DNA of 43,969 bases from CAG-552 sp964516925 (GCA_964516925.1 CAZEXL010000013.1:1-43969); one strand, 5' to 3'. Counted from the first letter of the stretch, positions 1 through 7,485 are shown. A program made the numbers and translations. The notes: generated by a model from the sequence alone, not told the origin.

Positions 1-19
1 TTGTTTGTGGCGATAGTAT

Positions 20-782
20 GTTTGAGAGTCTTGTTATTCTATAAGTAAGTAAAACACTATTGACAACGCAAAAAAGCGGTGCTATGTTTGAGAGTCTTGT
101 TATTCTATAAGTAAGTAAAACTTTCCTTATCCCAACAATAATAATATGGGTGTTTGAGAGTCTTGTTATTCTATAAGTAAGTAAAACGTCCGCTTTGCCA
201 ATTAAAGAGAAAATAATGTTTGAGAGTCTTGTTATTCTATAAGTAAGTAAAACGCGGTTACTCTACCATTTGAGTTATGACAGGTTTGAGAGTCTTGTTA
301 TTCTATAAGTAAGTAAAACTAAAAAAGCATATAAAAACGCTTGACAAAAGTTTGAGAGTCTTGTTATTCTATAAGTAAGTAAAACCACTAACGGTGCAAC
401 AGGCACTTTCAAGGTGTTTGAGAGTCTTGTTATTCTATAAGTAAGTAAAACATAAAGAATAATCGGAGGGCTTTACAATGAGTTTGAGAGTCTTGTTATT
501 CTATAAGTAAGTAAAACACCGACGCAATGCGAACGCATTATTGAGTAGTTTGAGAGTCTTGTTATTCTATAAGTAAGTAAAACGAATGAGCGAACAAATA
601 GCACTAAAAGCATGTTTGAGAGTCTTGTTATTCTATAAGTAACTAAAACTGTCAAGGCTTAAAGTCGGTGCGCTGTTTAGTTTGAGAGTCTTGCTATTCT
701 ATAAGTAACTAAAACTTGCGAAGGGGGTTGACCGCGTTTACTGTTGTTTGAGAGCCTTGTTTGTTATTCTATAAGTAGATAG
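20..782 (+). CRISPR. CRISPR array, type II-like repeats, leader-distal end
   Basis: Twelve copies of a 36-bp repeat alternate with 30-bp spacers, giving a strict 66-bp period. The repeat begins GTTTGAGAGTCTTG and ends GTAAGTAAAAC. Repeats start at 20, 86, 152, 218, 284, 350, 416, 482, 548, 614, 680 and 746. The first nine are identical. Those at 614 and 680 share a G to C change at repeat position 30, and the one at 680 also has T to C at position 15. The last (746 to about 782) carries a 4-bp TTTG insertion and loses its 3' end. Decay at the right places the leader to the left, outside the window. The GTTT...AAAC ends and 30-bp spacers fit type II (Cas9) arrays, read in the + direction. Bases 1-19 are probably part of another spacer. 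No cas gene or tracrRNA anti-repeat is visible here, so the subtype is inferred. Confidence 0.97.
254..283 (+). other. CRISPR spacer matching the 5' half of a tRNA gene
   Basis: Read on the minus strand, this 30-nt spacer has the layout of tRNA positions 2-31. There is T8, A9, a D stem ACTC paired with GAGT, A14, G18 and G19, A21, then the start of an anticodon stem ACCGC. It matches none of the nine tRNAs in this window exactly, so the target is probably a tRNA gene on a phage or other mobile element. The structural reading is direct; the origin is inferred. Confidence 0.7.
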
Positions 783-828
783 TTTCTGCTCATTTCGCGG
801 AAAAATTTTTTATTATGCATTAGATTGC

Positions 829-857
829 TTGACTTTTTTTTAATATTGTAATATCCT
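829..857 (+). promoter_or_regulatory. Possible rny promoter
   Basis: TTGACT at 829-834 is followed after 17 bp by TATCCT at 852-857. The -35 box is good and the -10 weak. TAATAT at 849-854 is an alternative -10, but with only a 14-bp spacer. Confidence 0.4.
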
Positions 858-890
858 TAAGATAGGTGAGAAGTTTTCACCTATCTTAAG
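856..890. terminator. Perfect 14-bp inverted repeat between the CRISPR array and rny
   Basis: CTTAAGATAGGTGA at 856-869 pairs perfectly with 877-890 across a 7-nt loop, and T-rich sequence follows (891-900). It may end transcription from the CRISPR array, or form a hairpin at the start of the rny leader, since it overlaps the presumed rny promoter. The stem has few G and C, so the terminator call is uncertain. Confidence 0.45.
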
Positions 891-974
891 TATTTTTATT
901 GCATAATGTATGCGAACTACAAATGCATTACAAGAATATTTGGAACGAACATTCACAATTTAGGAGGTAAAAAA

Positions 975-2585
975 TTGCTGTTTAATATTTTTATGGGACT
1001 TTTCTGTGTATTAAACTCGCCGTGGGACGTGCTTTTACCGATAATTGTTGCTGTTGTAGGCGTTGTTTTAGGTGCTGTGTTTATGCCTGTTGTGTACAAT
1101 TTCGTTAAGAAAAAGAAGCTTAACGATGCCAATGAACAAGCTAACGCTATAATTCAGGACGCAATTACGAAAAGTAAGAACTTGCACAAAGAATCCGTGC
1201 TTGCTTCTAAAGAAGAGATTTTGAAATTAAAGACCGAATTCGACAAAGAAGTCAAAGAACGTAGGGCTGAAATTCAAAAAAGTGAGCAACGAATTTCTCA
1301 ACGTGAGGATAATTTAACTAAAAAAGAAGATCTTTTAGATAAAAAAATTGAAAGCGTAGATCAAACCAAAGCGAATTTAAAACAAAAGGAAGCTGACGTT
1401 GAAGCTATAAAGGCAGAAATTGCGGCTTCGCGCGATAATCTTTTGTTAGAAATTCAAAAAGTTGCTTCTATGACTAAAGACGAGGCAAAAAACCAACTTA
1501 TCGAGCTTTACAAAGACGAAGCAAAGAAGGATGCGGTAAGATACGTTAGAGAAATCGAAGCTAACGCGAAAGAAGAAGCCGACAAGAAAGCGAGAGATAT
1601 CGTTACTTGCGCTATTCAACGTTGTGCCGTGGATCATTCTTCGGAAGTTACCGTTTCGGTTGTAAGTTTACCTAACGACGAAATGAAAGGTCGTATTATC
1701 GGTAGAGAGGGCAGAAATATACGCGCGCTTGAAAACGCGACAGGTATTGACCTTATTATTGACGATACGCCGGATACCGTTGTGCTTTCGGGCTTCGATC
1801 CGATTAGGCGTGAGGTTGCGCGAATTACCCTAGAAAAGCTTATAGCCGACGGGCGTATTCATCCGGGCCGCATCGAGGAAACCGTTGAAAAGACAAGGAA
1901 AGAACTCGACGTTCAGATTAAAGCAGCCGGTGAAAATGCTACTTATGAAGCAGGCGTCTTCGGTATTCATCCCGATCTTATTAAGATACTCGGTAGGCTT
2001 AAATTTAGGACTAGCTATGGTCAAAACGTTTTAAAGCATTCGCTTGAGGTATCTGCGCTTGCAGGTCAGCTTGCCGCTCAGCTTGGCGCAGATGTTAATC
2101 TTTGCAAACGCGCCGGCTTGTTGCATGATATAGGTAAAGCAGTCGATCACGAGGTTGAAGGCACTCATATCAGCATTGGTGTTGATCTTGCTAAGAAGTA
2201 TAAAGAAAACGCTGCCGTTGTGCATTGCATTGCTGCGCATCACGGCGACGTTGAGCCCAATACCGTGGAAGCTGTTATCGTTCAGGTTGCTGACGCTATC
2301 AGCGGGGCACGACCTGGGGCAAGGCGCGAATCGCTTGATAATTACGTAAAAAGATTAGAAAAGCTCGAGAGTATTGCTAATTCGTTTAACGGCGTTGAAA
2401 AGTCGTTTGCTATACAGGCTGGACGTGAAGTTCGCATAATCGTAAAGCCTGAAGTGGTAGACGATGCTGCAACCGTGTTTATGGCAAAAGAAATTGCTAA
2501 GCAAATAGAAAGCGAAATGGAATACCCGGGGCAAATTAAAGTTAACGTTATTCGTGAAATGCGAAGCGTTGAATATGCAAAGTAA
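975..2585 (+). CDS. rny: Ribonuclease Y
   Basis: Membrane-anchored endoribonuclease that starts mRNA decay and forms the core of the Gram-positive degradosome. From the chosen start it has 536 residues, close to the family norm of about 520. An N-terminal hydrophobic helix (about residues 17-38) is followed by a long charged coiled coil (about 45-210), a KH RNA-binding domain with the GREG loop in GRIIGREGRNIRALE near residue 240, and an HD phosphohydrolase domain with H384 and D385 in LLHDIGKAVDH. The start is TTG at 975, seven bases after the strong binding site AGGAGG (962-967). An ATG at 906 opens the same frame but has no ribosome binding site and would add 23 residues before the membrane helix. 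The gene stands alone between the CRISPR array and a terminator. Confidence 0.96.
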   Translation: MLFNIFMGLFCVLNSPWDVLLPIIVAVVGVVLGAVFMPVVYNFVKKKKLNDANEQANAIIQDAITKSKNLHKESVLASKEEILKLKTEFDKEVKERRAEIQKSEQRISQREDNLTKKEDLLDKKIESVDQTKANLKQKEADVEAIKAEIAASRDNLLLEIQKVASMTKDEAKNQLIELYKDEAKKDAVRYVREIEANAKEEADKKARDIVTCAIQRCAVDHSSEVTVSVVSLPNDEMKGRIIGREGRNIRALENATGIDLIIDDTPDTVVLSGFDPIRREVARITLEKLIADGRIHPGRIEETVEKTRKELDVQIKAAGENATYEAGVFGIHPDLIKILGRLKFRTSYGQNVLKHSLEVSALAGQLAAQLGADVNLCKRAGLLHDIGKAVDHEVEGTHISIGVDLAKKYKENAAVVHCIAAHHGDVEPNTVEAVIVQVADAISGARPGARRESLDNYVKRLEKLESIANSFNGVEKSFAIQAGREVRIIVKPEVVDDAATVFMAKEIAKQIESEMEYPGQIKVNVIREMRSVEYAK

Positions 2586-2595
2586 TTTACAAAAA

Positions 2596-2624
2596 AATCG
2601 TCTTAGTTTAAGGCGATTTTTTTA
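2596..2624 (+). terminator. Rho-independent terminator of rny
   Basis: A 10-bp stem (2596-2605 with 2609-2618, one G-T pair) with a 3-nt loop is followed by a run of T, eleven bases after the rny stop codon. Confidence 0.85.
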
Positions 2625-2637
2625 TTGCTTTTTAAGT

Positions 2638-2666
2638 TTGACAAATATTTTAATGTATGATATATT
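2638..2666 (+). promoter_or_regulatory. rdgB promoter
   Basis: TTGACA at 2638-2643, a 17-bp spacer, then TATATT at 2661-2666, 34 bp before the rdgB start. Confidence 0.8.
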
Positions 2667-2699
2667 TTCTTTTGAGAAGGTTCGTAAGGAGAGTAGTGT

Positions 2700-3284
2700 A
2701 TGTTTGAGATTATTGCGGCAACAAATAACCTAAACAAATTGAAAGAAATAAGAGAAATATTTTTTGAAGCAAAAATCCTTTCGTTAAAAGACGTAGGAAT
2801 TTCGTGCGACCCTGAAGAAAACGGTAAAACGTTTGAGGAAAATGCATTAATTAAAGCGCGCGCTGTTTATTCATTGATTCATTTGCCCGTTATAAGCGAT
2901 GACAGTGGTCTTTCGGTAGATGCCTTAAACGGTGAACCGGGAATTCATTCAGCAAGATATGTCGGAATTCACGGAGATGATGAAGCAAACAATAATAAAC
3001 TTTTAAATCGGCTAAAAGCAATCAAAGATAGGCGAGCCGAATTTATAAGCGCAGTTGCTTTTATTTGCGACAAAGGCGAGTACGTTGCTTTGGGAAAAAC
3101 AGAAGGGGAAATTTTAACCGAAAAAGCAGGAAACGAAGGATTTGGATATGATCCGCTATTTTATTCGTATGATTTAAAAAAATCATTCGGCGAATCTTCT
3201 GCTGCAGAAAAAAACAGCGTAAGCCATAGGGCGCGAGCGCTTTTTAACCTTAAAAACCTGCTTGAAAAAAATCATATTCTATAA
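2700..3284 (+). CDS. rdgB: XTP/dITP pyrophosphatase (RdgB/HAM1 family)
   Basis: Housecleaning nucleotide pyrophosphatase that hydrolyses deaminated purine triphosphates (dITP, XTP) to monophosphates, keeping them out of DNA and RNA. The 194-residue protein has the family's usual length. The N-terminal substrate-binding motif AATNNLNKLKEI and the metal and base-binding motif SDDSGLSVDALNGEPGIHSA are clear, as are GFGYDPLF and the C-terminal SHRARA. The ATG start follows AAGGAGAG at 2686-2693. The gene has its own promoter and is followed by the tRNA cluster, so it appears to be transcribed alone. Confidence 0.96.
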   Translation: MFEIIAATNNLNKLKEIREIFFEAKILSLKDVGISCDPEENGKTFEENALIKARAVYSLIHLPVISDDSGLSVDALNGEPGIHSARYVGIHGDDEANNNKLLNRLKAIKDRRAEFISAVAFICDKGEYVALGKTEGEILTEKAGNEGFGYDPLFYSYDLKKSFGESSAAEKNSVSHRARALFNLKNLLEKNHIL

Positions 3285-3367
3285 TTCACTAATTCGCTTT
3301 TACGCACAAAAAAAATTATTTACATAGAGAATTTTTAAAATATTTTTCTTTTAGCGTGTAAATTCTG

Positions 3368-3396
3368 TTGACATTTTTTTTCAATTATAGTAATAT
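3368..3396 (+). promoter_or_regulatory. Promoter of the first tRNA block
   Basis: TTGACA at 3368-3373, a 17-bp spacer, then TAATAT at 3391-3396, 33 bp before the first tRNA gene. Confidence 0.75.
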
Positions 3397-3429
3397 TGTT
3401 TACGCTGCTTTGGCAGTTGTCGTGATTGT

Positions 3430-3503
<74 letters not shown>

Positions 3504-3508
3504 ATTAT

Positions 3509-3585
<77 letters not shown>

Positions 3586-3610
3586 AGCATTGCTAAAATC
3601 GAAATAATAT

Positions 3611-3688
<78 letters not shown>

Positions 3689-3708
3689 TTCCTTTTTTTT
3701 GTGCATAT

Positions 3709-3784
3709 AGGGGTGTCGCCAAGCGGTAAGGCACGAGACTTTGACTTTCGCATTGCGCAGGTTCGAATCCTGCCACCCCTGCCA
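3709..3784 (+). tRNA. tRNA-Gln (anticodon TTG)
   Basis: Acceptor AGGGGTG pairs with CACCCCT and CCA is encoded. The anticodon loop is CTTTGAC on a weak stem, CGAGA/TTTCG, which includes a G-T pair. The body is nearly the same as the next tRNA-Gln, so the two are a diverged tandem pair. Confidence 0.94.
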
Positions 3785-3803
3785 AAAATTGTTTTAGCAA
3801 CAT

Positions 3804-3879
3804 AGGGGAATCGCCAAGCGGTAAGGCACTGGACTCTGACTCCAGCATTACGTAGGTTCGAATCCTACTTCCCCTGCCA
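3804..3879 (+). tRNA. tRNA-Gln (anticodon CTG)
   Basis: Acceptor AGGGGAA pairs with TTCCCCT. Anticodon stem CTGGA/TCCAG holds the loop CTCTGAC. CCA is encoded. It has the same D arm as the preceding tRNA-Gln but reads CAG only. Confidence 0.94.
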
Positions 3880-3883
3880 ACAT

Positions 3884-3959
3884 GGTCCATTAGCTCAGTC
3901 GGTAGAGCACTTGACTTTTAATCAAGTTGTCCCGCGTTCGAATCGCGGATGGATCACCA
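3884..3959 (+). tRNA. tRNA-Lys (anticodon TTT)
   Basis: Acceptor GGTCCAT pairs with ATGGATC (one G-T pair). Anticodon stem CTTGA/TCAAG holds the loop CTTTTAA. CCA is encoded. Confidence 0.96.
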
Positions 3960-3989
3960 AAAAAAATTTAAAAATGCATACTAAAACGC

Positions 3990-4018
3990 TTGCATTTTTT
4001 TAATTGCTCTGTTATAAT
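3990..4018 (+). promoter_or_regulatory. Promoter of the second tRNA block
   Basis: TTGCAT at 3990-3995, a 17-bp spacer, then TATAAT at 4013-4018, just before tRNA-Leu. It splits the cluster into two transcription units. The bases just upstream resemble the CRISPR spacer at 320-349. Confidence 0.8.
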
Positions 4019-4039
4019 ACTCAAGCATCAGCAAGCTAA

Positions 4040-4123
4040 GCGGATGTGGCGGAATTGGCAGACGCGTCGGACTTAGGATCCGATATCTTCGATGTGGGGG
4101 TTCAAATCCCTTCATCCGCACCA
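4040..4123 (+). tRNA. tRNA-Leu (anticodon TAG)
   Basis: 84 nt with the long variable arm of a class II tRNA. Acceptor GCGGATG pairs with CATCCGC. Anticodon stem TCGGA/TCCGA holds the loop CTTAGGA. CCA is encoded. Confidence 0.96.
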
Positions 4124-4134
4124 AGTTCATATTT

Positions 4135-4209
4135 GCGGAAGTGGCTCAGTGGTAGAGCGTTGCCTTGCCAAGGCAAATGTCGCGAGTTCGAATCTCGTCT
4201 TCCGCTCCA
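4135..4209 (+). tRNA. tRNA-Gly (anticodon GCC)
   Basis: Acceptor GCGGAAG pairs with CTTCCGC. Anticodon stem TTGCC/GGCAA holds the loop TTGCCAA. CCA is encoded. With tRNA-Gly(TCC) it covers all glycine codons. Confidence 0.96.
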
Positions 4210-4212
4210 TGG

Positions 4213-4288
4213 GCATCTTTAGCTCAGTTGGTAGAGCACCTGACTCTTAATCAGGGTGTCCAGGGTTCGAGTCCCTGAAGGTGTACCA
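4213..4288 (+). tRNA. tRNA-Lys (anticodon CTT)
   Basis: Acceptor GCATCTT pairs with AAGGTGT through G-T and T-G pairs. Anticodon stem CCTGA/TCAGG holds the loop CTCTTAA. CCA is encoded. Last gene of the cluster, directly before a strong terminator. Confidence 0.94.
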
Positions 4289-4297
4289 AGTGGCTAC

Positions 4298-4330
4298 AAA
4301 AAACCGAACATTATTTGTTCGGTTTTTTCT
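4298..4330 (+). terminator. Rho-independent terminator of the tRNA cluster
   Basis: A perfect 13-bp stem (4298-4310 with 4316-4328, core ACCGAACA) with a 5-nt loop ends in a T run. Confidence 0.93.
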
Positions 4331-4347
4331 TTTTTTGCAAAATTTGC

Positions 4348-4376
4348 TTGCATTCTTTTTTTATATATAGTATAAT
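4348..4376 (+). promoter_or_regulatory. pepP promoter
   Basis: TTGCAT at 4348-4353, a 17-bp spacer, then TATAAT at 4371-4376, 28 bp before the pepP start. This sets the real start: the frame also opens inside the terminator at 4315, upstream of the promoter. Confidence 0.8.
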
Positions 4377-4404
4377 TTTAGTAAAGATTTTCGAGGTAAA
4401 TATT

Positions 4405-5637
4405 ATGGACAAGACGTTTTATCAATCTAATCGTAAAAATTTATTTAACTTGTTGCCGGATAAAGCTTTGGTCGTTGTATCCAGCGGATATTCTGTAAAT
4501 CGTAGCGCAGATGAAGATTATGATTTTTCAGTAAACAATAATTTCTTTTATCTTACGGGTATAACTCAAGAACAGGTTCATCTCGTTCTTATTAAAGATA
4601 AAAATGTTTGCAAAGAATTATTATATATCGACGAGTATGACGAGCATTATGCAAAATGGATCGGGCATAAGATTACAAAACAAGAAGCCTATGATTTATC
4701 AGGCGTTAATGTAGAAGATATCAGGTATGTATCTAAATTCGATGAAGATTTGGCAATTTTCACAAAAGAGAACAAAGTATTATTCCTTGATCTTGAAAAG
4801 TGCAGGAACGTTAATTATAATTCTTTCGGTTTGACTTATGAACAAAAATTTAAGGAAACTAACGACGTAAAAGACGTTTATCCGTTAATAATCAAGCTTA
4901 GAGCAGCAAAACAGCCGTGTGAAATTGAGATGTTAAAAGAGGCAATTTCGGTTACCAATACGGCAATTTCGGAATTGATGAAACATTCCAGGTCCGGTAT
5001 GTACGAGTATCAGCTTGAGGCATATTTTGATTTTTCGATTATGCAAAATGGGAACTGCGAACATTCATTTAAAACTATTGCTGCTTCCGGAGCTAACGCA
5101 ACTACGCTGCATTATTCTACTAACGATTGCATAATGAAGGACGGAGATTTGATTCTTTTTGACCTTGGCGCGAAAGCAGGAAAATATTGTGCTGATATTT
5201 CAAGAACGTTTCCGATTAACGGTAAGTTTTCGGATTTGCAAAAAACTATATATAATATAGTGCTTAACGCAAATAAGAAAATAATTCAAATCGCAAAAGC
5301 GGGTATGACTCTAGCGGAACTTCAAGCAGTATGCGTGCAGTCTCTTACAGAAGATTGTCTAAAAGCAAAGCTTATAAAAACGGCAGAGGATATTAAAAAA
5401 TACTATTTCCACGGCGTTTCTCATTCGATTGGTCTCGATACGCACGATCCCATTACCCGAACCGAACCTTTACCGGAAGGCGCAGTGATTTCGGACGAGC
5501 CGGGACTTTATTTTCCGGAATATAATATTGGTGTTAGAATAGAGGACGACTTGGTTTTATATAATAACGGAGCTATCAATCTTTCGGAAGCTATAATAAA
5601 AGAAGTTGACGAAATTGAAGCGTTCATGAAAAAATAA
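4405..5637 (+). CDS. pepP: Xaa-Pro aminopeptidase (M24B family)
   Basis: Cytoplasmic metallopeptidase that removes an N-terminal residue preceding proline. The 410-residue protein has an N-terminal aminopeptidase P domain (about 1-135) and a C-terminal pita-bread M24 domain (about 175-405). All five expected dinuclear metal ligands are present: D253 and D264 in DLGAKAGKYCADISRT, H340 in HGVSHSIGLDTHD, E365 in SDEPGLYF, and E380 in GVRIEDD. The start is the ATG at 4405, behind GAGGT (4393-4397) and downstream of the promoter. It appears to head an operon with yggS, sepF, lspA and the pseudouridine synthase gene. Confidence 0.93.
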   Translation: MDKTFYQSNRKNLFNLLPDKALVVVSSGYSVNRSADEDYDFSVNNNFFYLTGITQEQVHLVLIKDKNVCKELLYIDEYDEHYAKWIGHKITKQEAYDLSGVNVEDIRYVSKFDEDLAIFTKENKVLFLDLEKCRNVNYNSFGLTYEQKFKETNDVKDVYPLIIKLRAAKQPCEIEMLKEAISVTNTAISELMKHSRSGMYEYQLEAYFDFSIMQNGNCEHSFKTIAASGANATTLHYSTNDCIMKDGDLILFDLGAKAGKYCADISRTFPINGKFSDLQKTIYNIVLNANKKIIQIAKAGMTLAELQAVCVQSLTEDCLKAKLIKTAEDIKKYYFHGVSHSIGLDTHDPITRTEPLPEGAVISDEPGLYFPEYNIGVRIEDDLVLYNNGAINLSEAIIKEVDEIEAFMKK

Positions 5638-5665
5638 TTTATTGTTTGCTTGAGAGGTTTTGTAT

Positions 5666-6310
5666 ATGTTGGCTGATAATATTAATATTGCTAAAAAGAA
5701 TATAGAACTTGTCGGTGGCAAAAACGTAACCATCGTTGCCGCCACTAAAATGGTGGCGCCGGAAATTATTTCAACGCTTCCGGAAAACGGCGTTAGTATC
5801 GCCGGAGAAAACAAGGTACAAGAACTTTTATCTAAATACGATAAGGTTAGCGGGGTCGTTTGGCATTTTATCGGAAGACTTCAACGTAATAAAGTAAAGT
5901 ATATCGTTGATAAAGTTGATATGATTCAATCCGTAGACAGCATTCAGCTTGCCGATGAAATTAATAAACAATGCGCCAAAATTGCCAAAATAATGCCGGT
6001 GCTAGTGGAAATAAATATGGGTGAAGAGTCCAAAGGCGGAGTAAGCTTTGAAAACGTTTTTGAACTCGTAGACTATGTTGAAAGATTGCCTCAGCTTAAA
6101 CTTAACGGAATTATGAGCGTATTGCCAATAAATGCCGAAGTCGCTATGTACGATAGAATTTACGAATTATTCTGCCAAGTTCGAGCAAAATATTCTCATG
6201 CCGACGTTTTGTCGGTAGGAATGAGCGCAGACTATCAAATTGCGGTTGAGCACGGCGCAAATATGGTAAGGTTAGGAAGTTGTCTTTTTGGACAAAGGAT
6301 ATATAAATAA
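5666..6310 (+). CDS. yggS: YggS-family PLP homeostasis protein
   Basis: Pyridoxal-phosphate-binding protein of the YggS/PROSC family, thought to buffer free PLP; no enzymatic activity is established for the family. The 214-residue protein shows the PLP-lysine context AATKMVAPE near residue 30, GENKVQE, the WHFIGRLQRNK motif, and the C-terminal GMSADYQIAVEHGANMVRLG. The start is ATG at 5666, eight bases after GAGAGG (5652-5657); a TTG two codons earlier sits too close to that site. In many Bacillota yggS lies just before sepF near the division genes, and the same order holds here (sepF follows directly). Confidence 0.93.
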   Translation: MLADNINIAKKNIELVGGKNVTIVAATKMVAPEIISTLPENGVSIAGENKVQELLSKYDKVSGVVWHFIGRLQRNKVKYIVDKVDMIQSVDSIQLADEINKQCAKIAKIMPVLVEINMGEESKGGVSFENVFELVDYVERLPQLKLNGIMSVLPINAEVAMYDRIYELFCQVRAKYSHADVLSVGMSADYQIAVEHGANMVRLGSCLFGQRIYK

Positions 6311-6333
6311 TGTTTACAAAGGTGGAAAAAACT

Positions 6334-6783
6334 ATGGATTTTAATCGTAGGGGACGAGACAATCGTTCATCTGAGGATGATTATGAATTTTATGAGGATA
6401 CTCATAACGAAACCGGCGAATACGTTGGCAGAAAGCAATCTGCTTTTAATCATATAGGAGACGTCAACGTTTCCGCACCCAACGATGAAACCGTCTCAAA
6501 AAATGAAAACGTTGCGATTCCCATGGGAAACGGCAATCAACGTATAATAGTTTATTATCCTAAAACGCCGGAAGACGTTATGGTCCTTATTAAGCATTTA
6601 AAAATGAACAATCCTGCTGTCGTTAACCTTGACGATATCGATGAAGGAACCGCTCAACGCATACTCGATTTTTTATCCGGGGCTGTTTGTGCTCTTTCCG
6701 GATCTGCGCATAGAATTGCCGGAAACATGTTTTTGTTGTCGCCAAAGGGTGTAGAAATTACAATGCCGTATGAACAAAAATAG
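6334..6783 (+). CDS. sepF: Cell division protein SepF
   Basis: SepF binds FtsZ and helps anchor and align the Z ring at the membrane. The conserved SepF core is in the C-terminal half (about residues 65-148), beginning RIIVYYPKTPEDV and continuing with VVNLDDIDEG and RILDFLSGA. The N-terminal part is acidic and disordered. The start at 6334 follows AAAGGTGG (6318-6325). A second ATG at 6310 overlaps the yggS stop and has AAAGGA ten bases upstream, which would add eight residues. From neither start does the protein have the clear amphipathic membrane-binding helix usual at the SepF N terminus. The 3' end overlaps lspA by 14 bp. Confidence 0.9.
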   Translation: MDFNRRGRDNRSSEDDYEFYEDTHNETGEYVGRKQSAFNHIGDVNVSAPNDETVSKNENVAIPMGNGNQRIIVYYPKTPEDVMVLIKHLKMNNPAVVNLDDIDEGTAQRILDFLSGAVCALSGSAHRIAGNMFLLSPKGVEITMPYEQK

Positions 6784-7459
6784 TTTTATTAAAAAGTTTT
6801 TAAAATTTTTAAAAAGCATTTTACTTGAGGTCGCTATTATAGGTGGCGGCCTTTTTTTAGATTTATTAAGCAAGGGACTAATTGCCGAAAATATGAATTT
6901 AGGTGATTCATTAACGATAATCCCTAAATTTTTAAATTTTACCTACGTTTTAAACGATAAAGCTGCATTTGGCTCCGCTTTCGGATTGGAAAACGTGCTT
7001 GGCGACAATGGTGTAATGATTTTCTTTGTAATTTTTACGCTACTTGCAGTTGGCTTTTTTGGTTTTTTGCTTTTTAAAAAGCCACAAAAACATATTTTAT
7101 ATAGAATTTCTTTTGCGTTAATAATTTCCGGAGCATTAGGAAATTTATACGATAGAATTACTTTCGGATACGTTCGCGATTTTATTCAAATCGAATATTT
7201 CGGACTTGAGTTATTTGGGCATAAAACCTTTGCAATTTTTAATTTTGCAGATTCGTGTGTCGTTGTCGGAGCGATACTTTTAATAGTGTTTCTTGTGTTT
7301 ATTGACGATACGTTTAAGGAAAAGAAAGCTGTTGAACGTAATGAAACGAACGTAACGAAAGAAGACGTACAACGATTGAACGAAGCTAACGAAAAAGATA
7401 GCAACAATAATGGTGCAAATTTAGATTGCACGCAAGAAGATACCAAAAAAGAATCTTGA
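6770..7459 (+). CDS. lspA: Lipoprotein signal peptidase (signal peptidase II)
   Basis: Membrane aspartyl protease that cleaves prolipoproteins before the lipid-modified cysteine. The 229-residue protein has four membrane helices and the two catalytic aspartates: D137 in GNLYDRITFGYVRDFI and D161 in FNFADSCVVVG. An unusual feature is a charged C-terminal tail of about 50 residues after the last helix, rich in E, K and N; the core is of normal family length. The start overlaps the end of sepF by 14 bp and has no close ribosome binding site, suggesting translational coupling. Confidence 0.95.
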   Translation: MNKNSFIKKFLKFLKSILLEVAIIGGGLFLDLLSKGLIAENMNLGDSLTIIPKFLNFTYVLNDKAAFGSAFGLENVLGDNGVMIFFVIFTLLAVGFFGFLLFKKPQKHILYRISFALIISGALGNLYDRITFGYVRDFIQIEYFGLELFGHKTFAIFNFADSCVVVGAILLIVFLVFIDDTFKEKKAVERNETNVTKEDVQRLNEANEKDSNNNGANLDCTQEDTKKES

Positions 7460-7485
7460 TTCTTTAGGCGGAGGGTTAGCTTTGT

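Noticed and set aside
188..217. Spacer whose reverse complement contains CTTTAATTGGCAAAG, resembling a tRNA D arm
   Set aside because: Position 8 is not T and the D-stem pairing fails when G18G19 and A21 are set correctly, so the resemblance is partial only.
473..655. Minus-strand open frame over the CRISPR array
   Set aside because: It is made of translated repeats and has no ribosome binding site; a by-product of the array.
783..855. Possible tracrRNA next to the array
   Set aside because: I found no stretch complementary to the 5' part of the repeat in this gap or elsewhere in the window.
4315..4404. N-terminal extension of pepP from an upstream ATG
   Set aside because: It begins inside the tRNA-cluster terminator and upstream of the pepP promoter, so it cannot be on the pepP transcript.
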